From an uncultured Flavobacteriaceae bacterium (GTDB lineage Bacteria; Bacteroidota; Bacteroidia; Flavobacteriales; Flavobacteriaceae): DNA of 64,000 nucleotides. Below the pieces are notes generated by a model. It saw only the letters and a list, made by a program, of their open reading frames with translations, was not told where the DNA came from and made no database searches. The stretch spans positions 124,001 to 188,000 of the forward strand of contig CAKZOO010000113.1 of assembly GCA_937136455.1 (NCBI GenBank). Reading direction: 5' to 3'. Shown piece after piece: positions 49,264-58,581 of this stretch (its first letter is position 1; the number at the start of each line of letters is the position of its first letter). Both the position numbers and the translations under genes were made by a program.

Positions 49264-49337
49264 GGTCCTATAGCTCAGTTGGTTAGAGCACCTGACTCAT
49301 AATCAGGTGGTCCCTGGTTCGAGCCCAGGTGGGACCA
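49264..49337 (+). tRNA. tRNA with CAT anticodon, probably elongator tRNA-Met
   Basis: A 74-base cloverleaf: acceptor stem GGTCCTA (49264-49270) with TGGGACC (49330-49336) and discriminator A. The anticodon stem CCTGA/TCAGG closes CTCATAA, with CAT at 49298-49300. The D arm (AGCTCAGTTGGTTAGAGC) resembles elongator tRNA-Met; a lysidine-modified tRNA-Ile2 also has CAT and cannot be fully excluded. The acceptor pair and lack of an initiator-type mismatch argue against initiator tRNA. CCA is not encoded. An integrative element begins downstream. Confidence 0.92.
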
Positions 49338-49341
49338 CACC

Positions 49342-49380
49342 AACCCTTGTTAATCATCTGATTTTCAAGGGTTTTGTTTT
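49342..49380 (+). terminator. Intrinsic terminator after tRNA-Met
   Basis: AACCCTTG (49342-49349) pairs with CAAGGGTT (49366-49373), followed by TTGTTTT. The 16-base loop is long. It starts five bases after the tRNA. Confidence 0.7.
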
Positions 49381-49414
49381 TAATCATTATTTTTTTGTAC
49401 GATAATTGTACTGT

Positions 49415-50221
49415 TTAATCTGTTTTTGTTTTATTATCTAAAAATGATTGATTGTGTTTTTTCTCATATGCCACAATAAATTCAACCATTGAAATAATAA
49501 CATTTACAATGTACTTACTTTCTTCGTAGTTAAGAAAGACATTATCATGAGCAGGGCTTTGGTTGTTTCTAACATCATTGAATTTTGTTATAATTGAGAT
49601 AGAAGATTTTAAAATTAATTCAGTTACTTCCGAATCAAAACCTCTCGTTTTTTTAACATGCTTTACATATGACCCTAACAAACTATAAATAGGATGATTT
49701 TCATCATATGGGATTTTATATAAGCCACATAATGATCTTAAGTATTTAACTGTAAATGTGTGTAGTCTATCTATGCAGAAAGTAGGATTATCTTCAGTTA
49801 AGGATTTATTAATTTCATCAACTAAAGCAGAAAAACTTTTTTCAACTGCAAAAGAATTGAACTCAACTAAAACTTCTCTTTGCCCGTTTTCAAGGGACTT
49901 TAATATTTGAATACATTTGTTTTGTAATAAAGAACGCTTTCCATTTGACAGAAATTCATAATCTATATACAACTCCCTATTTTCTATTAGACTCTTCAAT
50001 AGGACAGCTGCTTTTTTGTTAGTTTCAATTTCAAAGAATTTCCACAATCTATTTGCTTTTGAGCCAGATTTCCCTTCGTATTTCTGATCGTAAATATCTA
50101 CTCCAACAACATCATGAACAAACTGTTGAAATGTTGCATTAGTAAAACCTAAAAGATACCCTTTTTGAGGGCAGAAAAACTCTTCTATTGCCTTTATGTC
50201 AATATTATTTAATGAAGCCAT
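49415..50221 (-). CDS. Abortive-infection-family protein (Abi C-terminal/HEPN-like)
   Basis: A 268-residue cytoplasmic protein. The C-terminal half contains RNNQSPAHD (about residues 217-225), resembling the R-N-x-x-x-x-A/G-H motif of the Abi_C/HEPN-like families, set in an all-helical region. The N-terminal domain (VHDVVGVDIYDQKYEGKSGSKANRLWKFFE) fits proteins annotated as abortive infection. HEPN proteins are often RNases; activity here is inference. It is divergent from the DUF262 gene and sits at the tRNA-proximal edge of the island. Confidence 0.65.
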   Translation of the reverse strand: MASLNNIDIKAIEEFFCPQKGYLLGFTNATFQQFVHDVVGVDIYDQKYEGKSGSKANRLWKFFEIETNKKAAVLLKSLIENRELYIDYEFLSNGKRSLLQNKCIQILKSLENGQREVLVEFNSFAVEKSFSALVDEINKSLTEDNPTFCIDRLHTFTVKYLRSLCGLYKIPYDENHPIYSLLGSYVKHVKKTRGFDSEVTELILKSSISIITKFNDVRNNQSPAHDNVFLNYEESKYIVNVIISMVEFIVAYEKKHNQSFLDNKTKTD

Positions 50222-50260
50222 AACAAAGCGTATTAGTAATAAAAAAACCTAAAAAGTTAC

Positions 50261-50295
50261 ATTGCAATATTGCAATATTGCAACCCCCTGGGGTT
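50261..50295. repeat. Three 8-bp ATTGCAAT repeats plus a CCCC/GGGG hairpin
   Basis: The palindromic octamer ATTGCAAT is repeated at 50261-50268 and 50269-50276, with a third copy ATTGCAAC at 50277-50284. Directly after lies AACCCC-CT-GGGGTT (50282-50295), a 6-bp inverted repeat. The array sits between the divergent abi-like and DUF262 genes. A degenerate second array lies at 61552-61575. Operator or iteron use is a guess. Confidence 0.6.
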
Positions 50296-50356
50296 CAAGA
50301 ATTCGTTTTTTATATTTAGAAGTTAGACTTATTATCATATGTAACCTAATATTTTA

Positions 50357-50385
50357 TTGCATTTAATCTTATTAATTTATCTTTA
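50357..50385 (+). promoter_or_regulatory. Putative promoter of the DUF262-hsd operon
   Basis: TTG (50357-50359) and TATCTTTA (50378-50385, one mismatch to TAnnTTTG) with an 18-base spacer, as at tRNA-Cys. It ends 24 bases before the DUF262 gene. Confidence 0.4.
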
Positions 50386-50409
50386 TAAATCCAACCTAAA
50401 GATATAACA

Positions 50410-52674
50410 ATGAGCAAACCCTTATTTAAAGAAGTTAGTTATTCATTATCTAAATTAATGGACGACATAGAAATGGGAGAAATAGGGCTTCCAGATATTC
50501 AAAGACCATTCGTTTGGTCAAATGCTAAAGTTAGAGATCTATTTGATTCTATGTATAGAGGTTATCCAGTTGGTTATTTTTTGTTTTGGGAAAATAGTGT
50601 AGCAAAAGGAGTTAAGCAGATAGGCACAAATCATCATCAAAGGGTTGCACAATTATTAATTGTTGACGGACAACAAAGATTAACATCATTGTATGCTGTT
50701 TTTAAAGGAATACCAGTTGTAAAAGAAAATTATGATAGTGAGCCTATTGAGATTGCCTTTAAACCATTAGACGGCAAATTTGACGTTGCAGATGCATCAA
50801 TCAAAAGAAATCCAGAATGGATACCTAATATTAGTAAAGTCTTTTCTTCAGAAACTAGCCAATATCAGCTTGTAGGGGATTATTTAAATAAAGTTAAAGA
50901 AGTAAGAAAAGCATCAGAAAAAGAATTTACAGTAGAAGATCAAAAAAATTGCGAATTAGCATTTCAAAGATTATTTGGAATAGCCAGCTTTCCCTTCACA
51001 GCACTGCAATTATCGGCAGATATAGACGAAGAACAAGTCGCTGAAGTTTTTGTTAGAATTAATAGTAAAGGGAAAACGTTAAATCAATCAGACTTTATAT
51101 TAACATTGATGTCTGTTTTTTGGGAAGAAGGCAGAAAAGAATTAGAAAAATTCTGTCGATTAGCTAGAAAGCCAAAAAAAAACACACCAGGACCTTTCAA
51201 TTATTTTATTGAGCCTGACCCAGAGCAGTTGTTGAGAGTTAGTATAGGTTGTGGTTTTAGAAGAGCAAGGCTTAAATATGCATATGCACTTTTAAGAGGA
51301 AAAGATTTAGAAACAGGTGTAGTAAGTGACGAACAAAGAGAGAAACCATTCCAGTTACTAATGGATTATCAAAAGCAGACATTAAACCTTCAAAACTGGC
51401 ATGATTTCTTATTGATCATTCAAAAGAGCGGATTTAGGAGTTCAAAAATGATTAGTTCTGAAATCACTTTGATGTATACATATATACTGTATTTAATAGG
51501 TAAAATTGATCTTAAAATAGATAGAAAAAAACTTGATAAAGCAATAGGAAGGTGGTTTTTTACCGCTACTTTAACATCTAGATATACAGGTGGGTCTCCA
51601 GAAACAATTATGGAAAGAGATTTAGCAAATTTGAGAACAGTAAAAGATGAAGAAACATTTCTTAAGTACATCTCTGATACTATTGATTCTGAACTCACAC
51701 AAGATTTTTGGGATGTTACATTGCCATCAAGGATGATTACATCATCAGTTAATTCTCCTATGATGAATGCTTTTTATGCCGCACAAAATCTTTTAGAAGC
51801 TAAAGCCTTATTTTCTGATATAAGAATATGGGATGCACTTGACCCGACAACTATAGCCAAAAAAAGCAAAGTAGAAAGACATCATTTATTTCCTAAAAAC
51901 TATCTAAAGAGCTTTGGAATAGAACAAGTGAGAGAAACAAATCAAATAGCAAACTTCACTTTAGTAGAATGGCATGATAATATTTCAATTGCAGATACTC
52001 CACCATCAGAATATTACACTAAATATAAAGAAGACTACGGAACAGATTATATTGAAAAAATGAGATATTGGCATGCATTACCATTAGACTGGGAATCAAT
52101 GACATATAATGATTTTTTAATTGAGAGGAGAAAATTGATGTCTAAACTTATTAAAGATGGATTTACACGTTTAACAAAGGGGGCGATCACCCTAGATCGA
52201 CCCATAACGCTTGAAGACATGGTAGCTCAAGGAGAAGGACTATACACTGACTTTAAGTCTACATTAAGAGTAAATCTTCACACTAATCAGAATGATCCAA
52301 AAATGGAACATGCCGTCTTAAAAACCTTATGCGGTTTTTTAAACTCACATGGAGGGGTATTAATAATAGGTGTAGCTGATAATGGAGATTTAGTAGGATT
52401 AGACGTTGATGGATTTTTAAATGAAGATAAGATGGATTTACATCTTGGAAATTTAATAAAGAATCGACTCGGTACAGAGACTATGTTGCATATAAAACCA
52501 CGGTTTGAAAACTATAAAGAAGGACGAGCTTTTGTAGTAGAATGCAAACCCAGTAAAGTTCCAGTTTATTTAAAATCAGGGAATGAAGAAGAGTTCTACA
52601 TTAGAGCAGGTGGTTCATCTGCTAAACTTACACCTAGTCAAATGATTGAATATATCAAGCAGAGATTTAATTAA
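50410..52674 (+). CDS. DUF262-HNH (GmrSD-like) protein fused to AlbA_2 domain
   Basis: A 754-residue cytoplasmic protein. N-terminal DUF262 has QRPFVW (31-36) and DGQQR (86-90), the ParB-like nucleotide-binding landmarks of GmrS-type proteins. A DUF1524-type HNH region has VERHHLFPKNYL near residue 490. From about residue 600 a Schlafen/AlbA_2 domain follows (DFKSTL, LCGFLNSHGGVLIIGVADNGDLVGLD). GmrSD enzymes restrict modified DNA; the added AlbA_2 module may bind nucleic acid. It lies 67 bases before hsdM on the same strand, so it may belong to the type I operon. Activity is inferred. Confidence 0.82.
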   Translation: MSKPLFKEVSYSLSKLMDDIEMGEIGLPDIQRPFVWSNAKVRDLFDSMYRGYPVGYFLFWENSVAKGVKQIGTNHHQRVAQLLIVDGQQRLTSLYAVFKGIPVVKENYDSEPIEIAFKPLDGKFDVADASIKRNPEWIPNISKVFSSETSQYQLVGDYLNKVKEVRKASEKEFTVEDQKNCELAFQRLFGIASFPFTALQLSADIDEEQVAEVFVRINSKGKTLNQSDFILTLMSVFWEEGRKELEKFCRLARKPKKNTPGPFNYFIEPDPEQLLRVSIGCGFRRARLKYAYALLRGKDLETGVVSDEQREKPFQLLMDYQKQTLNLQNWHDFLLIIQKSGFRSSKMISSEITLMYTYILYLIGKIDLKIDRKKLDKAIGRWFFTATLTSRYTGGSPETIMERDLANLRTVKDEETFLKYISDTIDSELTQDFWDVTLPSRMITSSVNSPMMNAFYAAQNLLEAKALFSDIRIWDALDPTTIAKKSKVERHHLFPKNYLKSFGIEQVRETNQIANFTLVEWHDNISIADTPPSEYYTKYKEDYGTDYIEKMRYWHALPLDWESMTYNDFLIERRKLMSKLIKDGFTRLTKGAITLDRPITLEDMVAQGEGLYTDFKSTLRVNLHTNQNDPKMEHAVLKTLCGFLNSHGGVLIIGVADNGDLVGLDVDGFLNEDKMDLHLGNLIKNRLGTETMLHIKPRFENYKEGRAFVVECKPSKVPVYLKSGNEEEFYIRAGGSSAKLTPSQMIEYIKQRFN

Positions 52675-52741
52675 CTGTAAAATATCACAAGCCAAAAGTT
52701 AATATCATAAATATTTAGATAAACAAAAACAAATATCTTGA

Positions 52742-54250
52742 ATGAGTAAAAAAAGTAACACATCTTTCGAACAACAGCTTTTTAAAGCAGCTGATAAACT
52801 AAGGAAAAATATTGATGCAGCAGAGTACAAGTATGTTGTACTTGGACTAGTATTCCTTAAGTACATTTCTGAGTCATTTTCTGAGTTATATAACAAGCTA
52901 AAAACAGATGAGTTTTCAGACCCTGAGGATAGAGATGAATACTTAGCTGAAAATGTGTTTTTTGTTCCTCAAGAATCAAGATGGGATCATATACATAACA
53001 GTGCTAAACTTCCATCCATAGGGGAGATCATAGATCAAGCAATGGAGGCTATAGAAATCGAAAATAAGGAATTGAAAAACGTACTTCCTAAAGTTTATGG
53101 AAAAGCCAACCTAGACAAAGCATCACTTGGACAACTTATAGATTTGATCTCAAATACAGAGCTTCAGGCTGAAAACGAGAATTCAAAGGATCTATTTGGT
53201 AGAGTATATGAGTACTTTTTAGGTGAATTTGCAAATGCTGAAGGGAAAAAGGGAGGTCAGTTTTATACTCCTAAGTGTATAGTAAAACTAATGGTTGAAA
53301 TGATAGAGCCTTATAAAGGTAGGGTATATGACCCTGCTTGTGGTTCTGGAGGAATGTTTGTGATGAGTGAAAAGTTTGTTGCTGAACATCAAGGAAACAT
53401 TAATGATATTACGGTATATGGACAGGAGAGTAATCAAACTACTTGGAAGCTGTCTAAGATGAATCTAGCTATTCGAAATATTAATTCACAGTTCGTTGCA
53501 TGGAACACAGAAGGTTCTTTTCTTAAGGACGCACATCCTGATTTAAAAGCAGATTACATATTAGCTAACCCGCCATTTAACCAAAAGGATTGGGGTATAG
53601 ATATGTTACAAGAAGATGCAAGATGGAAGTTTGGTGTTCCTCCAAACGGAAATGCAAACTATGGCTGGATGATGCATATGTTATATCATTTAGCACCCAA
53701 GGGTGTAATGGCGACAGTATTGGCTAATGGGTCGTTAAGTTCAAATACATCAGGAGAGGGAGATTTAAGAAAGAGATTAGTAGAAGACGATTTAGTTGAG
53801 TGTATTGTTGCTTTACCTAAACAGTTGTTTTACAATACAGGTATCCCGGCATGTATATGGTATTTAAGAAGAGAAAAAGCAAACCATAGTAAAGAAGTAT
53901 TGTTTATTGATGCTTCTGAAATGGGTTATATGAAGGATCGTGTTCATAGAGATCTTTCCGATAAAGATATTGATGCCATTACTGAAACCTATCATAATTG
54001 GAGAAAGGGGGAGGGTTATCAAGATATAAAAGGCTATTGTAAAAGCGCTACTATTGAAGAGATTCAAAAGCATAACCACGTTTTAACCCCTGGACGATAC
54101 GTTGGTATTCCTGATGAAGAAGATGAAGGTATTCCATTTGAAGATAAGATGGCTGAACTTTCAGCTACTTTAAAAGTTCAAATGGAATTGGAAGCAAAGC
54201 TTAATCAGGAAATAAAAAGCCAACTTTCAAACATTGGAGTAATTCTTTAG
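52742..54250 (+). CDS. hsdM: Type I restriction-modification DNA methyltransferase subunit
   Basis: N6-adenine methyltransferase, M subunit of a type I system. 502 residues with an N-terminal helical HsdM_N region (FEQQLFKAADKLRKNID), the AdoMet-binding motif DPACGSGGMF (from residue 197) and the catalytic NPPF (from residue 276). It is followed two bases later by hsdS. Together M2S forms the methylase and R2M2S the nuclease. Confidence 0.95.
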   Translation: MSKKSNTSFEQQLFKAADKLRKNIDAAEYKYVVLGLVFLKYISESFSELYNKLKTDEFSDPEDRDEYLAENVFFVPQESRWDHIHNSAKLPSIGEIIDQAMEAIEIENKELKNVLPKVYGKANLDKASLGQLIDLISNTELQAENENSKDLFGRVYEYFLGEFANAEGKKGGQFYTPKCIVKLMVEMIEPYKGRVYDPACGSGGMFVMSEKFVAEHQGNINDITVYGQESNQTTWKLSKMNLAIRNINSQFVAWNTEGSFLKDAHPDLKADYILANPPFNQKDWGIDMLQEDARWKFGVPPNGNANYGWMMHMLYHLAPKGVMATVLANGSLSSNTSGEGDLRKRLVEDDLVECIVALPKQLFYNTGIPACIWYLRREKANHSKEVLFIDASEMGYMKDRVHRDLSDKDIDAITETYHNWRKGEGYQDIKGYCKSATIEEIQKHNHVLTPGRYVGIPDEEDEGIPFEDKMAELSATLKVQMELEAKLNQEIKSQLSNIGVIL

Positions 54251-54252
54251 TT

Positions 54253-55476
54253 ATGAAAGTTGAAAATAAAATACCAAACGGGTGGGAGGAGTCAACTTTA
54301 GATAATCTTACTGTAATTAATCCAAGAGAATCAATATCAAAAGGGACTTTAGCAAAGAATATTCCTATGGATTGTATTGACTCATTTACGCGTAAAATTT
54401 CAAGATTTGGAATTAAAGAGTTTAAAGGAGGGACTAAGTTTAAAAATAAAGACATATTGTTAGCAAGGATAACACCTTGTTTAGAAAATGGCAAAACTGC
54501 TTTAGTTGATTTTTTGGATAAGGACGAAATAGGTTTTGGATCTACTGAATATATAGTTATAAGAGAAAAAAGAGATAAGAGTAATTATAAGTTTCTATAC
54601 TATCTATCTATATCACCAAAGTTTAGGCAAATTGCAATTAAAGCGATGACAGGTACATCTGGAAGACAGAGAGTTCAGACCGATTTATTGATAAATAAAG
54701 TTTTTAGATTTCCACCTCTACAAGAACAAAAAGCAATTGCCAAAGTCTTAACCGCTTTTGATGATAAAATAGAGCTGTTACAAGACCAAAATAAGACCTT
54801 AGAAACCATAGCTCAAACCATTTTTATAGAGTGGTTTGGAAAATATAAAATTGGGGATGAATTACCTGAGGGATGGAAAATAGAAAAGTTAGGAGATGTA
54901 CTTAATACATACCTTGGCGGTACTCCTTCAAAAAGCAAAAATGAATATTGGGATAATGGTTCAATTCCATGGATTAATTCAGGTGAGGTAAACAAATTTA
55001 GAATTACCGAAGGGACTAAATTTATTACAAAATTAGGATTAGATAAATCCTCCACTAAATTGTTGCCTAAAGGCACTGTTGTAATAGCGATCACAGGTGC
55101 TACTCTTGGACAATATAGTATACTTGAGATTGAAAGTTGTTTTAATCAATCTGTAATTGGAATAGTAGGAAACAATAAAATTAAAAGATCCTTCGTATAT
55201 TTTTGGATAGCAAATAATATTAATTTAATTGTTCGTAATGCAACAGGAGGAGCTCAACAACACATAAACAAAGAAAATGTAAATTCATCTCAAATGATAA
55301 TTCCATCGAACGAGCTTATAGATAAATTTCAATCCATAGTCGAACCATTGATGGATAAAATCTCAAACAATGAATTCGAAATTCAATCTCTTTCTAAAAT
55401 AAGAGACACTTTACTACCTAAACTAATGAGTGGTCAAGTTCGTGTGAATAATTTAAAACAAACTATAGATGCTTAA
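54253..55476 (+). CDS. hsdS: Type I restriction-modification specificity subunit
   Basis: A 407-residue DNA-recognition subunit with two target-recognition domains, each opening with a typical phrase: IPNGWEESTLDNL near the N-terminus and LPEGWKIEKLGDVL at about residue 200. Coiled-coil conserved regions follow each (LQEQKAIAKVLTAFDDKIELL and RDTLLPKLMSGQVRV). It would recognise a bipartite site; the sequence is unknown. The stop overlaps the hsdR ATG by eight bases. Confidence 0.95.
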   Translation: MKVENKIPNGWEESTLDNLTVINPRESISKGTLAKNIPMDCIDSFTRKISRFGIKEFKGGTKFKNKDILLARITPCLENGKTALVDFLDKDEIGFGSTEYIVIREKRDKSNYKFLYYLSISPKFRQIAIKAMTGTSGRQRVQTDLLINKVFRFPPLQEQKAIAKVLTAFDDKIELLQDQNKTLETIAQTIFIEWFGKYKIGDELPEGWKIEKLGDVLNTYLGGTPSKSKNEYWDNGSIPWINSGEVNKFRITEGTKFITKLGLDKSSTKLLPKGTVVIAITGATLGQYSILEIESCFNQSVIGIVGNNKIKRSFVYFWIANNINLIVRNATGGAQQHINKENVNSSQMIIPSNELIDKFQSIVEPLMDKISNNEFEIQSLSKIRDTLLPKLMSGQVRVNNLKQTIDA

Positions 55477-58400
55477 TGAAGACCTCATAGAAATGGCATT
55501 TATCGATCAGTTGTCTGGTCAAGGTTTTGAGTTTCATCATGGTCCAGATATCGCTCCTGATTCTGATACTCCTGAGCGTAAAAACTTTGATAGTGTTGTT
55601 TTAGAGAATCAATTACTATTATCTATAGAAAGACTTAACCCTGAAGTTCCATCAACTGCAATTAATGAGGCATATCAAAAGGTGTTGAACTTAGGGACAG
55701 AGGATATTATGGAAAATAATGAGCGTTTCCATTCTTATCTTTCAAATGGTGTGCCAGTAGAGTATACAAAAGAGGGTGAAGTTAAAGGGGTTAATATTGA
55801 CTTAATTGACTTTGAAAACCCTGATAATAATATATTCTGGGCTGTAAACCAGTTGGTCATTAAAGAGAATAAAGTAAACAGGAGATTAGACGTTGTTATT
55901 TTTATTAACGGTCTTCCTTTAGTAGTGGTCGAGTTAAAAAATGCAACAAGTGAGAAGGCTACCATTCATAATGCATACACTCAGATTCAAAATTATAAGA
56001 AAGATGTACCCAGTATTTTTTTCTACAATTCACTCTCTGTAATTTCTGATGGAATTGATGCTAAAGTTTCTAGTCTTTCAGCACCATTTTCAAGATACTT
56101 AAGTTGGAAAGCACCTGATGATAGTGGAGTATTGACTGATCTTCAAGTGATGACCAAGCATATGTTTGATAAAAAGGTTTTACTTAATCTTATCAGATAT
56201 TGCACAGTCTTTGAATCAGAGGAAAAGAAAAACGAGGACACAGGGTTAGTATCAATATCAAAGATTAAAAAAGTTGCGGCATATCATCAATATTATGCAG
56301 TTCAAAAAGCAGTAAATCAAACTATAAGAGCTACCAATTCTATAAATGGAGACCGTAAAGTTGGAGTAGTGTGGCATACACAAGGAAGTGGTAAGTCTTT
56401 ATCTATGGTATTCTATAGTGGGCAGATTATTACTCACCCTCAAATGAAAAACCCAACAATTGTAATACTCACAGATAGAAATGATTTAGATGATCAGCTC
56501 TTTTCAACTTTTAGTAACTGTGTAGGTTTACTTAGACAAACACCTGTACAAGCTAAGAGCAGAGATCACATAAAGGAGCTATTAAAAGTATCAGGTGGTG
56601 GAGTCATATTTACTACAATTCAAAAATTCAGCCCTGAGGAAGGGAATATTTATGATACACTTTCAGATAGGACTAACATTGTTGTAGTAGCCGATGAAGC
56701 TCATAGAAGTCAATATGGCTTTAAAGGCCGTTTAGTGGATTTAGAAGAAGGATCTGAGATAAGATACGGTAACGCTAAGTATTTAAGAGATGCACTCCCC
56801 AATGCTTCTTATATTGGTTTTACTGGAACACCTATTGAAAAAGAAGATAAGTCAACTCCTGCTGTATTTGGAGACTACATAGACATCTACGACATAAAGC
56901 AGGCTGTTGATGATGGAGCCACTGTTCCAATTAGCTATGAAGCTAGACTTGTTAAGGTCAAATTAAACAATGAATCAAGCTCTGAATTAGACTCTTTAAT
57001 TGAAGAGATATCTGATACCACAGAAGATCAGCTTGAATCATCAAAAAAGAAAAATGCCACTATTAATGCCATTGTAGGTCATCCAGATAGATTAAAAGAT
57101 GTAGCTGAGGATTTAGTAAAGCATTTTGAAGCTAGACAAGAAGTGTTCGATGGTAAAGCAATGATTGTAGGAATGACTAGACAAATTTGTGTTGACTTGT
57201 ATGATCAAATAATAAAGCTAAGGCCTGAATGGCATAATGATGAGTTAGACAAAGGTGCCATTAAGCTTATAATGACAAGCTCATCAGATGATCCAGCGAG
57301 TTTTCAACCTCATAGAACTACAAAGCAACAAAGAAAAGAACTTGCTCTACGAATGAAGGATCCAATTGATCCTTTGAAGCTTGTGATTGTCCGTGATATG
57401 TGGTTAACTGGATTTGATGCTCCAAGTATGCATACTATGTATATTGACAAAAAAATGCAAGGAGCTAATTTGATGCAGGCTATTGCTAGAGTAAACAGAG
57501 TATACAAAGATAAACCTGGAGGGCTGATTGTTGACTACATAGGAATTGGACAAGAACTTAGAAGCGCTATGGGCACCTATCTTCAAAGTGGAGGAGAAGG
57601 TAAGGCTTTTGTTGATATCTCAGAGGCTATTGCTTTAATGAAGGAGAAATATGAAATTGTAGAACAGATGTTTCATGGTTATGACTACAAATCCTATTTC
57701 AAATCCGACACAAACACTAAGCTGCAGATCTTATTAGGGGCTCAGAATTTCATTTTAACTACTAAAGATTTAAAAGACAGGTTCTTAAAAGAAATAACCT
57801 CGCTTTCAAAGGTCTTTGCAATGTCTGTACCGAGTTTTGAAGCTGATTTAATTAAAGATGAAGTTGCCTTCTTTCAAGCTGTAAAAGCAAGGATTAACAA
57901 GTATAATGCATCAGGCACAAAATCAAACTATGAAATTGATACGGCCATCAAACAAATTGTCGATGAGGCATTAAGTAGTTATGGTGTTGTAGACGTTTTT
58001 GAGGCTGCTGGAATTAAAGCACCTGATATAAGTATTCTTTCTGATGAATTCTTGTTGGAGGTCCAGAATATGAAGCAAAAGAATGTTGCATTTGAGCTCC
58101 TTAAAAAGCTGTTGAACGATGAAGTGAGAATTCGAAAAGCAAAAAACATTACACAATCTAGAAAGTTTTCTGAGATGATTGAAAGTGTGGTTAATAAATA
58201 TCATAACAATCAAATTGACTCTGCTCAAGTATTAGCCGAACTATCCGATATCGCTAGAGAAATGAGACTTGAGGACAATAAAGCTAGTGAACTAGGTCTT
58301 ACTGAAGAGGAGTATGCATTTTACAGTGTCTTGAATCAAAACGAATCTACAAAGATGCTAGAAGACCATAAAATGAAGGAACTAGTGCATCATATTGTAG

Positions 58401-58579
58401 ATGTAATTAGAAAGAACGCTACTGTTGATTGGAGTAGAAGAAGTGATGTTAGAGCTAAATTAAGGCTTACAGTAAGAAAGCTACTCATGAAATATGGTTA
58501 TCCACCTGACTTAGCTAGGATGGAAGCTGATAGGGTTATTGAACAGAGTGAAGCTTTAGCTGAAACATTTTCTAATTAA
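55469..58579 (+). CDS. hsdR: Type I restriction endonuclease R subunit
   Basis: ATP-dependent translocase/nuclease. 1,036 residues, close to EcoR124-type HsdR. The N-terminal PD-(D/E)xK-like nuclease has RLDVVIFINGLPLVVVELKN. Walker A is TQGSGKSLS, the DEAH box is ADEAHRSQYG, and later helicase motifs include FTGTP and ARVNRVY. The start overlaps hsdS, which points to coupled translation. A small HNH-like gene follows after two bases. Confidence 0.95.
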   Translation: MLNEDLIEMAFIDQLSGQGFEFHHGPDIAPDSDTPERKNFDSVVLENQLLLSIERLNPEVPSTAINEAYQKVLNLGTEDIMENNERFHSYLSNGVPVEYTKEGEVKGVNIDLIDFENPDNNIFWAVNQLVIKENKVNRRLDVVIFINGLPLVVVELKNATSEKATIHNAYTQIQNYKKDVPSIFFYNSLSVISDGIDAKVSSLSAPFSRYLSWKAPDDSGVLTDLQVMTKHMFDKKVLLNLIRYCTVFESEEKKNEDTGLVSISKIKKVAAYHQYYAVQKAVNQTIRATNSINGDRKVGVVWHTQGSGKSLSMVFYSGQIITHPQMKNPTIVILTDRNDLDDQLFSTFSNCVGLLRQTPVQAKSRDHIKELLKVSGGGVIFTTIQKFSPEEGNIYDTLSDRTNIVVVADEAHRSQYGFKGRLVDLEEGSEIRYGNAKYLRDALPNASYIGFTGTPIEKEDKSTPAVFGDYIDIYDIKQAVDDGATVPISYEARLVKVKLNNESSSELDSLIEEISDTTEDQLESSKKKNATINAIVGHPDRLKDVAEDLVKHFEARQEVFDGKAMIVGMTRQICVDLYDQIIKLRPEWHNDELDKGAIKLIMTSSSDDPASFQPHRTTKQQRKELALRMKDPIDPLKLVIVRDMWLTGFDAPSMHTMYIDKKMQGANLMQAIARVNRVYKDKPGGLIVDYIGIGQELRSAMGTYLQSGGEGKAFVDISEAIALMKEKYEIVEQMFHGYDYKSYFKSDTNTKLQILLGAQNFILTTKDLKDRFLKEITSLSKVFAMSVPSFEADLIKDEVAFFQAVKARINKYNASGTKSNYEIDTAIKQIVDEALSSYGVVDVFEAAGIKAPDISILSDEFLLEVQNMKQKNVAFELLKKLLNDEVRIRKAKNITQSRKFSEMIESVVNKYHNNQIDSAQVLAELSDIAREMRLEDNKASELGLTEEEYAFYSVLNQNESTKMLEDHKMKELVHHIVDVIRKNATVDWSRRSDVRAKLRLTVRKLLMKYGYPPDLARMEADRVIEQSEALAETFSN

Positions 58580-58581
58580 TT

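Noticed and set aside
50261..50284. Short repeats considered as a CRISPR array
   Set aside because: Octamers are contiguous with no spacers, and no cas gene is present anywhere in the window.
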